Positions 8,459 through 17,041 of a stretch of DNA of 64,000 bases are shown here, piece by piece; positions within the stretch are counted from its first letter, which is position 1, and every line of letters begins with the position of its first letter. Source of the DNA: VRUE01 sp963742535 (GTDB lineage Bacteria; Actinomycetota; Thermoleophilia; Solirubrobacterales; 70-9); NCBI GenBank assembly GCA_963742535.1, contig CAVUMC010000002.1:1116001-1180000 (forward strand), given 5' to 3'. A program made the translations under genes and the position numbers. The notes below the pieces were generated by a model. That model made no database searches. It was not told where the DNA came from and saw only the letters and a list, made by a program, of their open reading frames with translations.

Positions 8459-10090
8459 TTGAGAAAGCCCGTTCTCGTACTGCTGGTTCTCGCGCTCGCC
8501 GCTGGCTCGACTCTCGGTCTCGCGGCCTGTGGCTCCAGCAGCTCCGGCAAAGAGGGCGGCACTCTCAACGCCACCTATGCCTCGTTCCCCGACTACCTCG
8601 ACCCCCAGCTCTCCTACACCGCGGAAGGATGGACCGCGCTCTGGAATAGCTACACCCCTCTGCTCGACTACCCCCACGCCAGCGGCCAAGCGGGCAGCAA
8701 AGTGGTGCCGGGCCTCGCCAAAGCCCTGCCCAAGATCAGCAACGGCGGCAAGACCTACACGCTCTTCCTGCGCAAGGGCCTCAAGTACTCCGACGGCACC
8801 CCGGTCAGGGCCTCAGACTTCCCCTACACGGTCGAACGCCTCTTCAAGCTCAACTCCGGGGGCTCGCCCTTCTACACCGGCATCGTCGGCGCTGAAAAGT
8901 TCGCCGAAACGAAGACGGGCGGGATCAGCGGAATCAAAACCAACGACAAGACCGGCGAAATCGTCATCAACCTGACCCGCCCGCGAGGGACGTTCACCAC
9001 CGAGCTGGCGATCCCCTTCGTCGCCCTCGTCCCCAAAGGCACGCCGGCCAAGAACCTCAGCGCCGACCCGCCGCCTGCTACCGGGCCCTACGAGATCGTC
9101 AAGTCCGAACCGGGCCGTGGCTGGTCCTATGACCGCAACCCCCAATGGGCGAAGAACAACGCCAAGTTGATGCCGGAAGTGCCCAGCGGTCACGTCGACA
9201 AGATCGACATCACGGTGGTCCGCAACGACGCGACGCGGATCAACGAAATCGAACAGAACAAGAAGGACTGGACGCAGGCCGCGCCTCCTTCGGACCTGTT
9301 CCAGAAGGTCAAGGAAAAGTACGAAGGCACCCAGTTCCGACTCGAGGACACGGTCAGCATCTACTACTTCTGGATGAACATGCAGAAGCCGCCCTTCGAC
9401 GACCTCAAGGTCCGCGAAGCGGTCAACTACGCGGTCAACCCCGAAGCACTCGAACGGATCTACGCCGGCTCGCTCACCGCCGCCCACCAGATCCTGCCGC
9501 CCGGGATGCCCGGCCACGAAGACTTCAACCTCTTCCCTTACGACTTGAAGAAAGCGAAGCAGCTGATCGCCGAAGCCAATCCTTCGGACCGCGACATCAC
9601 CGTCTGGACCGACAACGAAAACCCGAACAACGAAGCCGGCGCCTATTTCCAGGACGTCCTGACCAAGCTCGGCTTCAACGCCGCGTTCAAGGAAATCAAC
9701 GCCGACAACTACTTCACGGTAATCGGCAACCAGAGCACGCCCGATCTCGATGCGGGCTGGTTCGACTGGTTCCAGGACTACCCGCATCCCAACGACTACT
9801 TCCAGCCGCTGCTGGCGGGCGAAAGCATCCTGCCGGTCAACAACGCCAACTTCTCGATGACCGACATCCCGGCCCTCAACGCGAAGATCAAAAAACTCGG
9901 CGAAGAACAGCTCGGGCCGCAGCAGGAATCCGAATACGCCGAACTCGACCGCGAATACATGGAACAGGCACCCTGGGCGCCCTACGGCAATAACCAGACG
10001 TCGACCTTCGTCTCCAGCGCGATCAACCTCGACGACGTGATCTACAACCCGACCTTCGGTCAGGACCTGACCAGCTTCCAGTTCAAGTAG
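8459..10090 (+). CDS. ABC transporter substrate-binding lipoprotein, family 5 (peptide/nickel type)
   Basis: 543 aa. The TTG start is supported by GGGAGG at about 8445-8450 at good spacing. A lipoprotein signal peptide ends in the lipobox LAAC with the lipidated Cys at residue 24. The family-5 fold (DppA/OppA/NikA) is shown by LRKGLKYSDGTPVRASDF near residues 105-120, DDLKVREAVNYAVNPE near 312-327 and the C-terminal lobe. It would capture oligopeptides or similar ligands outside the membrane for the two permeases that follow. It is the second gene of the MFS-ABC-ligase operon. Confidence 0.92.
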   Translation: MRKPVLVLLVLALAAGSTLGLAACGSSSSGKEGGTLNATYASFPDYLDPQLSYTAEGWTALWNSYTPLLDYPHASGQAGSKVVPGLAKALPKISNGGKTYTLFLRKGLKYSDGTPVRASDFPYTVERLFKLNSGGSPFYTGIVGAEKFAETKTGGISGIKTNDKTGEIVINLTRPRGTFTTELAIPFVALVPKGTPAKNLSADPPPATGPYEIVKSEPGRGWSYDRNPQWAKNNAKLMPEVPSGHVDKIDITVVRNDATRINEIEQNKKDWTQAAPPSDLFQKVKEKYEGTQFRLEDTVSIYYFWMNMQKPPFDDLKVREAVNYAVNPEALERIYAGSLTAAHQILPPGMPGHEDFNLFPYDLKKAKQLIAEANPSDRDITVWTDNENPNNEAGAYFQDVLTKLGFNAAFKEINADNYFTVIGNQSTPDLDAGWFDWFQDYPHPNDYFQPLLAGESILPVNNANFSMTDIPALNAKIKKLGEEQLGPQQESEYAELDREYMEQAPWAPYGNNQTSTFVSSAINLDDVIYNPTFGQDLTSFQFK

Positions 10091-10119
10091 GCGCCCGGCG
10101 CTCACTTCACAATAGGAGC

Positions 10120-11184
10120 GTGGCCCCGGAGGACTCGATCGCCGCAGCGAGCCTGGGGGGCGGCAGTCCGTGGCGCCTGGCGCTGCGGCGCCTGCGGCGT
10201 AACCGGGTCGCGCTCGCCTTCCTCGGCCTCTTCGTCCTGATCATCCTCTTCGTGCTGGCGGCCCCACTCTGGGCCGACAACGTCGCCCACACCGGGCCCA
10301 ACGACACCCACACGCTGGAAAAGATCACCGTCGACGGCGAAAAGCGCGACGTCGTCGACCCCACCGGCAAGCCAATCGGACCGGTCTGGCTCGGCGCCGA
10401 CGGCAAGTTCTTCCTCGGCGCCGACGGCCGCCTCGGTCGCGACGAGATGGTGCGGCTGATGTACGGGGGACGCACCTCGCTCCTGATCGGCATCGTCTCG
10501 GCGCTGATCACCACCTTCTTCGCCACTCTCTTCGGCCTGCTCGCCGGCTATTACCGCGGTTGGACCGACACGGTGATCGCCAGGGCGATGGACGTGCTCT
10601 GGGCCTTCCCAGTGCTGCTGCTGGCGATCGCGCTGGGACTTGTGCTGGCCGTCGGCGGGTTGCAGATCGGTCCGATCCACCTCTCCGGCGGCTCGATCTG
10701 GATCCCGATCCTGATCATCGGCTTCGTCTCGGTTCCCTACATGGCGCGACCGGTGCGAGGTGAAGTGCTGGCGCTGCGCGAGAAGGAGTTCGTCGAGGCG
10801 GCGGAGGCCCAGGGGGCTGGGCCGTTGCGGGTGATGTTCGGCGAGCTGCTGCCCAACCTCTACTCGACGATCATCGTCTTCTTCACCCTCAACATCGCCG
10901 CCAACATGCTGCTCGAGTCCGCCCTCTCCTTCCTCGGCGTCGGCGTACAGCCCCCCAACTCTTCCTGGGGGACGATGATCGCCACCGGCTACACGCTGAT
11001 CACCACCGCGCCGCTGCTGACGATCGTGCCGGGGACGATGATCCTGCTCAGCGTGATGGCGCTGAACATCTTCGGCGACGGCCTACGCGACGCGCTCGAC
11101 CCGAAGTCGAAAGTGCGCTTCGAGGCCCACAGCGGCCTCAGCGCCCCCGAGGGCAGCGAGACGATCGAGGGGGTCGCTCCCTGA
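10120..11184 (+). CDS. ABC transporter permease, DppC/OppC type
   Basis: 354 aa from GTG 10120. An N-terminal cytoplasmic segment and first membrane helix (about residues 30-50) precede an unusually long extracytoplasmic insertion (about 52-105), where GADGKFFLGADGRLGRDE repeats a GADG motif. The core permease domain follows, with the EAA loop EFVEAAEAQGAGPLRVMF that docks to the ATPases and the family motif ALSFLGVGVQPP. The stop TGA overlaps the ATG of the next permease gene. Confidence 0.9.
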   Translation: MAPEDSIAAASLGGGSPWRLALRRLRRNRVALAFLGLFVLIILFVLAAPLWADNVAHTGPNDTHTLEKITVDGEKRDVVDPTGKPIGPVWLGADGKFFLGADGRLGRDEMVRLMYGGRTSLLIGIVSALITTFFATLFGLLAGYYRGWTDTVIARAMDVLWAFPVLLLAIALGLVLAVGGLQIGPIHLSGGSIWIPILIIGFVSVPYMARPVRGEVLALREKEFVEAAEAQGAGPLRVMFGELLPNLYSTIIVFFTLNIAANMLLESALSFLGVGVQPPNSSWGTMIATGYTLITTAPLLTIVPGTMILLSVMALNIFGDGLRDALDPKSKVRFEAHSGLSAPEGSETIEGVAP

Positions 11185-12143
11185 TGGCCCGCTTCATCCT
11201 GCGCCGGCTGGTCGGCATGGTCGCGGTGCTCTTCGCCGTCTCGGTGATCACCTTCCTCGTCTTCAACGTGATCCCCAACTCCGACCCGGCACAGCGGATG
11301 GCGGGCAAGAACGCCACGCCCGAGCTGGTCGCCAGCATCACCAAGGAATGGGGCTTCGACGACTCGCTGCCCGAGCAGTACCTGACGATGATGCGCAAGA
11401 TCTTCAGCGGCGACCTGATCTCCTATTCGGGACGCGAAAACGTCAACGAAAGGATCGTCGAAGGGATTCCGGAGACCTTCTCGCTCTGCATCGGGGCAGC
11501 CGTGATCTGGATGTTCTTCGGCATCCTCCTCGGCTACTTCTCGGCGGTGCGGGCCGGCGGCTGGCTCGACCGGGCGCTGACCGCACTGGCCGTGATCGGG
11601 ATCTCGATGCCGGTCTTCGCCCTCGCCGCGATCTTCCTCAACTACCTCACCTACAAGACCGAAATATTCCCCTCCGGCGGCTACGTCGAACTGACCGAAA
11701 ACCCACTTGACTGGGCTTACCACCTGGTCCTGCCCTGGGTGACGCTGGCGATCCTCTACGCCGGCTTCTACAGCCGCGTGCTGCGCTCGAGCATGCTCGA
11801 CGTGATGAACGAGGACTACGTGCGCACGGCGCGAGCCAAGGGGCTGAGCGAGCGGCGGGTGATGCGCCACCACGTGATGCGCAACTCGCTGATCCCGATC
11901 GTCACCCTCTTCGGCCTCGACTTCGGCGCCCTGCTCGGCGGCGCGATCCTGATCGAAGGAATCTTCAGCCTCAACGGGATCGGCCAGTACGCCTACGAAG
12001 CGCTGTCCAACGTCGACCTGCCGCCGATCATGGCCGTGGTCCTCTTCGGCGCCTTTTTCGTCGTCATCTTCAACACGCTGGTCGACATCGCCTACGCCTA
12101 CCTCGACCCCCGGATCAGGTTGGGGACCTCGGCAAATGGCTAG
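11184..12143 (+). CDS. ABC transporter permease, DppB/OppB type
   Basis: 319 aa. It begins with the typical RFILRRLVGMVAVLFAVS first helix of DppB-like proteins. Six membrane segments are present. The EAA loop is DYVRTARAKGLSERRVMRHH, and the conserved segment LLGGAILIEGIFSLNGIG is near residue 255. It pairs with the upstream DppC-type permease to form the channel. Its 3' end overlaps the first ATPase gene by 8 bp, indicating translational coupling. Confidence 0.92.
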   Translation: MARFILRRLVGMVAVLFAVSVITFLVFNVIPNSDPAQRMAGKNATPELVASITKEWGFDDSLPEQYLTMMRKIFSGDLISYSGRENVNERIVEGIPETFSLCIGAAVIWMFFGILLGYFSAVRAGGWLDRALTALAVIGISMPVFALAAIFLNYLTYKTEIFPSGGYVELTENPLDWAYHLVLPWVTLAILYAGFYSRVLRSSMLDVMNEDYVRTARAKGLSERRVMRHHVMRNSLIPIVTLFGLDFGALLGGAILIEGIFSLNGIGQYAYEALSNVDLPPIMAVVLFGAFFVVIFNTLVDIAYAYLDPRIRLGTSANG

Positions 12144-13173
12144 CGCGCCGCTGTTGAGCGTGGAGGGCCTGCGCGTCGGCTTCGTCACTGAAGGCGGTCG
12201 CGTGCAGGCGGTGGACGGGGTCTCCTTCGGAGTCGAGCCCGGCGAGGTGCTGGCGATCGTCGGTGAGTCGGGCTCGGGCAAGAGCGTCACCGCGCAGACG
12301 ATCATCGGCCTCACCCGCTCGCCGAACTCGCGCATCGAGGGCTCGGTGCGGCTGGGCGGCGAGGAGCTGCTCGAGGCTGGAGACGAAGAGCTGCGGCGAG
12401 TGCGCGGCGAGCGGGTCGGCATGGTCTTCCAGGACCCGATGACCTCCTTCAACCCGGTCTACCGGATCGGCGCCCAGATCATCGAGGCGATCCGCGCCCA
12501 CCGCGATGACGTCAGCAAGGACGAGGCGCACCGGCAAGCGGTGGAGCTGCTCGACTCGGTCGGGATCCCCAACGCCGAGCGCCGCGTCGACGACTACCCG
12601 CACGAATTCTCCGGCGGCATGCGACAACGAGCGATGATCGCGATGGCGCTGGCGCTCGAACCGGAGCTGCTGATCGCTGACGAGCCGACCACCGCGCTCG
12701 ACGTCACCGTGCAGGCCCAAATCCTGCGCCTGCTCGAGCGGCTCAACAAGGAACGGGGCCTGGCGACGATCCTGATCACCCACGACCTCGGCGTCGTCGC
12801 CGAGATCGCCGACCGGGTGCTGGTGATGTACGCGGGGCGGGTGGTCGAGCAGGGGACCCTCGACGAGATCTTCTACGACCCCCAGCACCCCTACACCTGG
12901 GGCCTGCTCGGCTCGCTGACGCGGATGGACCGGCCGCGGCCCGAGCGCCTGCCCCAGATCGGTGGCGCCCCGCCCTCACTGCTCGACCTGCCGACCGGCT
13001 GCTCGTTCCGGTCCCGCTGTCCGCACGAGTTCGATCGCTGCGGAGAGCTGCCCGGCCTTGACGCGCGCCTGACCGAAGCGCCCCAGCATCTCGATCGCTG
13101 TTGGCTGACGCCCGAGCAGAAGCGCGAGCGCCGCCTGGTCGAGGGTGAGATCGGACTCGGGGAGACCGCGTGA
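12136..13173 (+). CDS. ABC transporter ATP-binding protein, DppD/OppD type
   Basis: 345 aa. Walker A is GESGSGKS (near 43-50), the signature is FSGGMRQRAMIAMAL, Walker B is LLIADEPTTALD and the switch His is in LITHDLG. The C-terminal oligopeptide-transporter domain (HPYTWGLLGSL, then Cys-rich GCSFRSRCPHEFDRC) is complete and often carries an Fe-S cluster in this family. It powers peptide import together with the next ATPase. The stop overlaps the GTG of the next gene by 4 bp. Confidence 0.93.
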   Translation: MASAPLLSVEGLRVGFVTEGGRVQAVDGVSFGVEPGEVLAIVGESGSGKSVTAQTIIGLTRSPNSRIEGSVRLGGEELLEAGDEELRRVRGERVGMVFQDPMTSFNPVYRIGAQIIEAIRAHRDDVSKDEAHRQAVELLDSVGIPNAERRVDDYPHEFSGGMRQRAMIAMALALEPELLIADEPTTALDVTVQAQILRLLERLNKERGLATILITHDLGVVAEIADRVLVMYAGRVVEQGTLDEIFYDPQHPYTWGLLGSLTRMDRPRPERLPQIGGAPPSLLDLPTGCSFRSRCPHEFDRCGELPGLDARLTEAPQHLDRCWLTPEQKRERRLVEGEIGLGETA

Positions 13174-14003
13174 ACGCCCTGCTCGAGGTGACGGACCTGG
13201 TCAAGCATTTCCCGGTCAAGCGCGGGCTCTTGATCGACCGGGAGGTTGATCGGGTGCGTGCAGTCGATGGGGTCAGCTTCACCGTCGCCCAAGGCGAAAC
13301 GCTCGGCCTCGTCGGCGAGTCGGGCTCCGGCAAGTCGACCCTCGCCCGCACCGTCCTGCAACTGCTGAAGCCGGATTCGGGATCGGTGCGCTTCGAGGGT
13401 AAGGAGATCGGCGGCTTCTCAAGGCGTCAGATGCGCCCATTGCGGCCCGAGATGCAGATGATCTTCCAGGACCCCTACGCCTCGCTCAACCCACGTAAGC
13501 GGGTCGGCCAGATCGTTGGCGAACCGTTGCGACTGCACGACGAGATGAGCAGCGGTGAGCGCCAACAGCACGTGCAGGAGCTGCTCGAGCGGGTTGGTCT
13601 GTCCCCCGAGCACTACGACCGCTTTCCGCACGAGTTCTCCGGTGGGCAGCGCCAGCGGATCGGTATCGCCCGGGCGATCGCGCTGCGACCGAAGCTGATC
13701 GTCGCTGACGAGCCGGTCTCCGCCCTCGACGTCTCGATTCGGGCGCAGATCGTCAACCTGCTCGCCGACCTACAGGAGGAACTCGGACTCGCCTACGTCT
13801 TTGTCGCTCACGACATCGGCGTCGTCCGCCATGTTTCCGAGCGGATCGCGGTCATGCACAACGGCAAGATCGTTGAGGAGGGCCCGGCTGATCGGGTCTG
13901 CGAACAGCCCCAGGACGCCTACACAAAGCAGTTGCTGGCGGCCGTGCCGATCCCCGATCCGCGCGAGGCGCGGGCGCGTCGGCAGACGCTGGGCTCGATT
14001 TAA
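13170..14003 (+). CDS. ABC transporter ATP-binding protein, DppF/OppF type, short C-terminus
   Basis: 277 aa. The Walker A is GESGSGKSTLARTV, the signature FSGGQRQRIGIARAI, Walker B LIVADEPVSALD and the switch FVAHDIG. The protein ends soon after QDAYTKQLLAAVPIPDP, whereas family members usually run about 40-50 residues further through a Cys-rich HPY tail. That tail is missing here, but the nucleotide-binding domain is intact, so the protein is probably functional. GTG start in an overlapping GTGA. Confidence 0.9.
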   Translation: MNALLEVTDLVKHFPVKRGLLIDREVDRVRAVDGVSFTVAQGETLGLVGESGSGKSTLARTVLQLLKPDSGSVRFEGKEIGGFSRRQMRPLRPEMQMIFQDPYASLNPRKRVGQIVGEPLRLHDEMSSGERQQHVQELLERVGLSPEHYDRFPHEFSGGQRQRIGIARAIALRPKLIVADEPVSALDVSIRAQIVNLLADLQEELGLAYVFVAHDIGVVRHVSERIAVMHNGKIVEEGPADRVCEQPQDAYTKQLLAAVPIPDPREARARRQTLGSI

Positions 14004-14031
14004 CGCCGGTCCCGGCAAACTGTCGGGAACG

Positions 14032-15003
14032 GTGAACCTCCCCCTCGCCCCACCGATCAAACCGCAGCTGGCGCTGACCCGCAAAGCCCTGCCGGTCGGC
14101 GATGAGTGGGCATACGAGCAGAAGCTCGACGGCTTCCGCGCGATCGTCTTCGTCGATGGTGCCGAGAGCTACATCCAGTCGCGCGGCGGCAAAAACCTCT
14201 CGCGCTACTTTCCCGAGCTGAGCTTCCCGCTCGGCCGCTACGTCGCCGACGGCGAGCTGGTCATCCGTGACGCCGACGGCTTCGTCGAATTCGACGCCCT
14301 GCAGAGCCGCATCCACCCGGCCGAGTCGCGGATCAAGCTGCTCTCGGAGGAGATCCCCGCCCGCTTCGTCGGCTTCGACCTGCTCGCCGAGGGCGACGAG
14401 GAGCTGCTCGAGCTGCCGTTTGGCGAGCGCCGCGAGCAGCTCGAGCGACTGCTTGGCGGGAGCCCTGCTGGGCCATTCGGCGACGCCCCGGTCGAAGTCA
14501 GTGTCCTCAGCCGCGAGACCGAGCAGGCGGAGGAGTGGCTGCGCCATACCGAGGGCACGATGGCGAAGCAGCTCGACGCCCCCTACATCCCCGGCAAGCG
14601 CAAAGGGATGGCCAAGGTGAAGCGCGAGCGCACGATCGACTGCGTGGTGATGGGCTGGCGCCCGGGCAAAGAGGAGGGCACCGTCGGCTCCCTGATCCTC
14701 GGCCTCTACGCCGATGGCGAGCTGCGCTCAGTCGGCCACATCTCCGGCTTCAGCCAGGAGACCAAACGCAGCCTTCGCACCCTGCTCGAACCGCTGGAGA
14801 CCGGCGAGAGCGGCACCGCCGAGCCAAGCCGCTGGACCGGCGGCCGCGACCTCGGCTGGGTTGCCCTCCGCCCCGAGCTGGTGATCGAGATCGGTTACGA
14901 CCACGCCGCCTCCGGCCGCATCCGCCACGGCGGCCGCTTCCACAGGTTCAGAGACGACAAGGCGCCCGAGGAGTGCCTCTTCTCGGACCTGGACGAAGGC
15001 TAG
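14032..15003 (+). CDS. ATP-dependent DNA ligase (LigC / LigD ligase-domain type)
   Basis: 323 aa from GTG 14032, 28 bp after the ABC ATPase. The adenylation motif is EQKLDGFRAI, with Lys as the AMP-attachment residue. The other nucleotidyltransferase motifs are GELV, FVGFDLL, EGTMAKQLD and AKVKRERTIDCVVMG. The C-terminal OB domain ends near residue 320. No polymerase or nuclease domain is attached, so it is a stand-alone end-joining or repair-type ligase rather than full LigD. Its place at the end of a transport operon may be read-through rather than functional linkage. Confidence 0.88.
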   Translation: MNLPLAPPIKPQLALTRKALPVGDEWAYEQKLDGFRAIVFVDGAESYIQSRGGKNLSRYFPELSFPLGRYVADGELVIRDADGFVEFDALQSRIHPAESRIKLLSEEIPARFVGFDLLAEGDEELLELPFGERREQLERLLGGSPAGPFGDAPVEVSVLSRETEQAEEWLRHTEGTMAKQLDAPYIPGKRKGMAKVKRERTIDCVVMGWRPGKEEGTVGSLILGLYADGELRSVGHISGFSQETKRSLRTLLEPLETGESGTAEPSRWTGGRDLGWVALRPELVIEIGYDHAASGRIRHGGRFHRFRDDKAPEECLFSDLDEG

Positions 15004-15215
15004 GAAGTGCGGGGCGGGTCTTTGTGATCGGCCCTGTAGTCGCGGATATTCAAGACCAAGAGCACTGCCAAGCCCGAGAGAACCGCCATCAGCCCCAATA
15101 TTTCCAACGCCGCTTCATTGTCGTATAGAAACGCAACACCGACAAGGGTGATAGCCACTGTCACTGCGATGCCGATGTTGGCATTGCGGAATAGCCTTTT
15201 CATTTCTTCAGACAA
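15000..15215 (-). CDS. Small two-helix membrane protein
   Basis: 71 aa from TTG 15215, or 67 aa from ATG 15203. Two hydrophobic segments (about 13-30 and 36-55) are separated by a short acidic turn, with a charged C-terminus (RDYRADHKDPPR). It overlaps the upstream small membrane gene by 8 bp, which suggests a real coupled pair. No family is recognised. The 3' end overlaps the convergent ligase gene by 4 bp. Confidence 0.5.
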   Translation of the reverse strand: MSEEMKRLFRNANIGIAVTVAITLVGVAFLYDNEAALEILGLMAVLSGLAVLLVLNIRDYRADHKDPPRTS

Positions 15216-15486
15216 AATGTTTCCTCAAAGTATCAAAGAGTAGAACGCAAATCCCACCCACGCCGCCGCAATAGCCGCCAATCAAACTCCATCGTTCGGA
15301 GTAGCTTCGCGAGCCACTGGCGGCGAAGCTTCCCAGGCCGAGGGCAAAGCTCCCGACCACGACGCCTGCGCCAATCGACGTAGCCAGCTCTCCGAGAAGA
15401 CTCGTCAGCGGACCTGCGCTTGCAAAGAGATGCGCGAACACAGTCCGCCACTCTGAAAGCTGCGACCACACGCGTGGTGCGCACAA
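15208..15486 (-). CDS. Small Gly/Ser-rich membrane protein
   Basis: 92 aa. It has two hydrophobic Gly-rich segments (about 38-58 and 68-85), a short polar N-terminus and the C-terminus TLRKHFV. The gene is coupled to the following 71-aa membrane protein. No function is recognised, and the start (ATG 15486) is chosen only because it is the first. Confidence 0.45.
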   Translation of the reverse strand: MCAPRVWSQLSEWRTVFAHLFASAGPLTSLLGELATSIGAGVVVGSFALGLGSFAASGSRSYSERWSLIGGYCGGVGGICVLLFDTLRKHFV

Positions 15487-15510
15487 CGCGCCGGAATACG
15501 AGCGGTTAAC

Positions 15511-16515
15511 TCAGAAAAGACGCGGCTGAGGAGGGTCGACCTCACCCTTGAGTCGAACGGGGCGCTCCTCGTCGTGGCCGCGGCTCCGGCGGTTGCTGCG
15601 GCCCCAGCCGCGGACGCGGCGGGTGAGCTTGGCGCGATCCGAGGGTGGCATGTACGCCCGGCCGCTGTAGAGCTGCTTGTAGCGGGGGAGCAGGTCGGGG
15701 CGCTTGGCCTCGAGCCAGGCGAAGAAGACATCCTTGACCTCGCCGCGCAGGTGGAGGGCAACGCCGCCGAGGAAGCTGGCACCTGCGGCTTTAGCCCGCT
15801 CGACGATCGGCGCCACCTGCTCCGGCGAGTCGTTGATGCCCGGCATCAACGGCGCGATCAGCACGCCGGAGTCGATCCCTCGGCGACGCAGCTCGGCGAC
15901 CGCGTCGAGGCGGGCTAAGGGGCTCGGCGTGTGCGGCTCGGTTGCCCGCCAGGCCTCCTCGTCCAGAGTCGGCACCGAGAGGTTGACCGAGATCGGCAGT
16001 TTCTTCGCCATCCGCGCGAAGATCTCGACGTCGCGCATCACCAGCGGCGACTTGGTCAGCACCGAGACCGGCGTCTTGGCCTGCTCGAGCGCCTCCAGGA
16101 TCGCCGGCATCATCTTGTAGCGGCTCTCCACCCATTGGTAGGGGTCGGTGTTGGTTCCCAGCGCCACCAGATCCCGTTTCCAGCTGTCGCGCCCAAGCTC
16201 CCGGCGGACGAGCTCGGGGGTGTTGACCTTGACCACGATCTCGCGCTCGAAGTCCCGCCCCGCGTTGAGGTCCAGATAGGTGTGCGTGCGCCTGGCGAAG
16301 CAAAAAACACAGGCGTGCGTGCATCCTCGATAGGGGTTGATCGTCCAGTTGAAGCCGAAGCGGCCGCCGGGCACGTGGTTCAGCGCCGACTGGGCACGGA
16401 CCTCGTGGAAATTGACGCCCATCGCCTCCGGGGCGTCGAAGGTGCGGACCATCGTCCCGTCCCCCACGCCGGGCAGGCGCAGGTCGTTCTCGACTCGTTG
16501 TTCATCCCATCGCAT
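15511..16515 (-). CDS. Radical SAM protein, Rv2578c / SplB-like family
   Basis: 334 aa from ATG 16515; ATG 16533 and a longer frame to 16617 are alternatives. The radical-SAM cluster motif is GCTHACVFCFAR (CxxxCxxC). Downstream are GTNTDPYQWVE and SVLTKSPLVMRD, characteristic of the Rv2578c family, which is related to spore photoproduct lyase. A DNA-repair role is inferred, not shown. A LexA-type box (16517-16530) abuts the chosen start, so SOS induction is likely. The basic tail RRVRGWGRSNRRSRGHDEER may bind nucleic acid. Confidence 0.85.
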   Translation of the reverse strand: MRWDEQRVENDLRLPGVGDGTMVRTFDAPEAMGVNFHEVRAQSALNHVPGGRFGFNWTINPYRGCTHACVFCFARRTHTYLDLNAGRDFEREIVVKVNTPELVRRELGRDSWKRDLVALGTNTDPYQWVESRYKMMPAILEALEQAKTPVSVLTKSPLVMRDVEIFARMAKKLPISVNLSVPTLDEEAWRATEPHTPSPLARLDAVAELRRRGIDSGVLIAPLMPGINDSPEQVAPIVERAKAAGASFLGGVALHLRGEVKDVFFAWLEAKRPDLLPRYKQLYSGRAYMPPSDRAKLTRRVRGWGRSNRRSRGHDEERPVRLKGEVDPPQPRLF

Positions 16516-16516
16516 A

Positions 16517-16530
16517 CGAACATACGTTCG
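16517..16530 (-). promoter_or_regulatory. LexA (SOS) box at the radical SAM gene start
   Basis: CGAACATACGTTCG is a perfect dyad matching the actinobacterial/Gram-positive LexA consensus CGAAC-N4-GTTCG. It lies directly before ATG 16515 and covers the region between this gene and the upstream NTF2 gene, where it could block transcription. The match is seen directly; regulation is inferred. Confidence 0.8.
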
Positions 16531-16552
16531 CATATGGGACGGCGGAACGCGA

Positions 16553-17041
16553 TCAGGTTGCGCTCTGGCCCTTCTCGGCCGCGATGAACTCCTCGAGCTG
16601 GCCGCGTGCCTGGGCACGAGCCTTCTTGCGCAGGGGTGGCAGCACGGCCACCAGGTTCCCCGTCGGGCCCAGCGCCTGCTTGGCCCAGTTGCGGAAGTCG
16701 AAATCGTCGACGTGATCGGCGATCAGGCCGTCGGCAAAGCGGAACTTGGCCTGGATGTCGTTGACCACCGAGCGCCCGGTGGAGAACGTGTAACGGGCGA
16801 TCCAGTGGGCCGAGCCAGAGTCCTCGTCGGCCTCGTGCTCGTGCAGCTCGATCTTCAGGTCGCTCGCGCGACCGGTCAGCATCCGCCACATCGCACCGAC
16901 CTCCTCACCTTCGAGGTCGCCGAAAGCCGGGTCGCGGAAATGAGCATTGGGGGCGTAACAGGCCGTCATCGCGGCACCGTCGCAACGACCGAAGGCCGCG
17001 TAGAAACGCTCGATCAGCTCTTTGTTCGCGTCTGCCGCCAT
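16553..17041 (-). CDS. NTF2-like (SnoaL-type) family protein
   Basis: 162 aa. The cone-shaped NTF2/SnoaL fold is indicated by KELIERFYAAFGRCDGAAM at the N-terminus, ACYAPNAHFRDPAFG, the beta-strand FVIND-like centre and FRFADGLIADHVDDFDFRNW. The C-terminal 35 residues are basic and helical. Such proteins may be small enzymes or binding proteins, and the substrate cannot be inferred. The ATG overlaps the stop of the YtoQ gene (TGATG). Confidence 0.8.
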   Translation of the reverse strand: MAADANKELIERFYAAFGRCDGAAMTACYAPNAHFRDPAFGDLEGEEVGAMWRMLTGRASDLKIELHEHEADEDSGSAHWIARYTFSTGRSVVNDIQAKFRFADGLIADHVDDFDFRNWAKQALGPTGNLVAVLPPLRKKARAQARGQLEEFIAAEKGQSAT

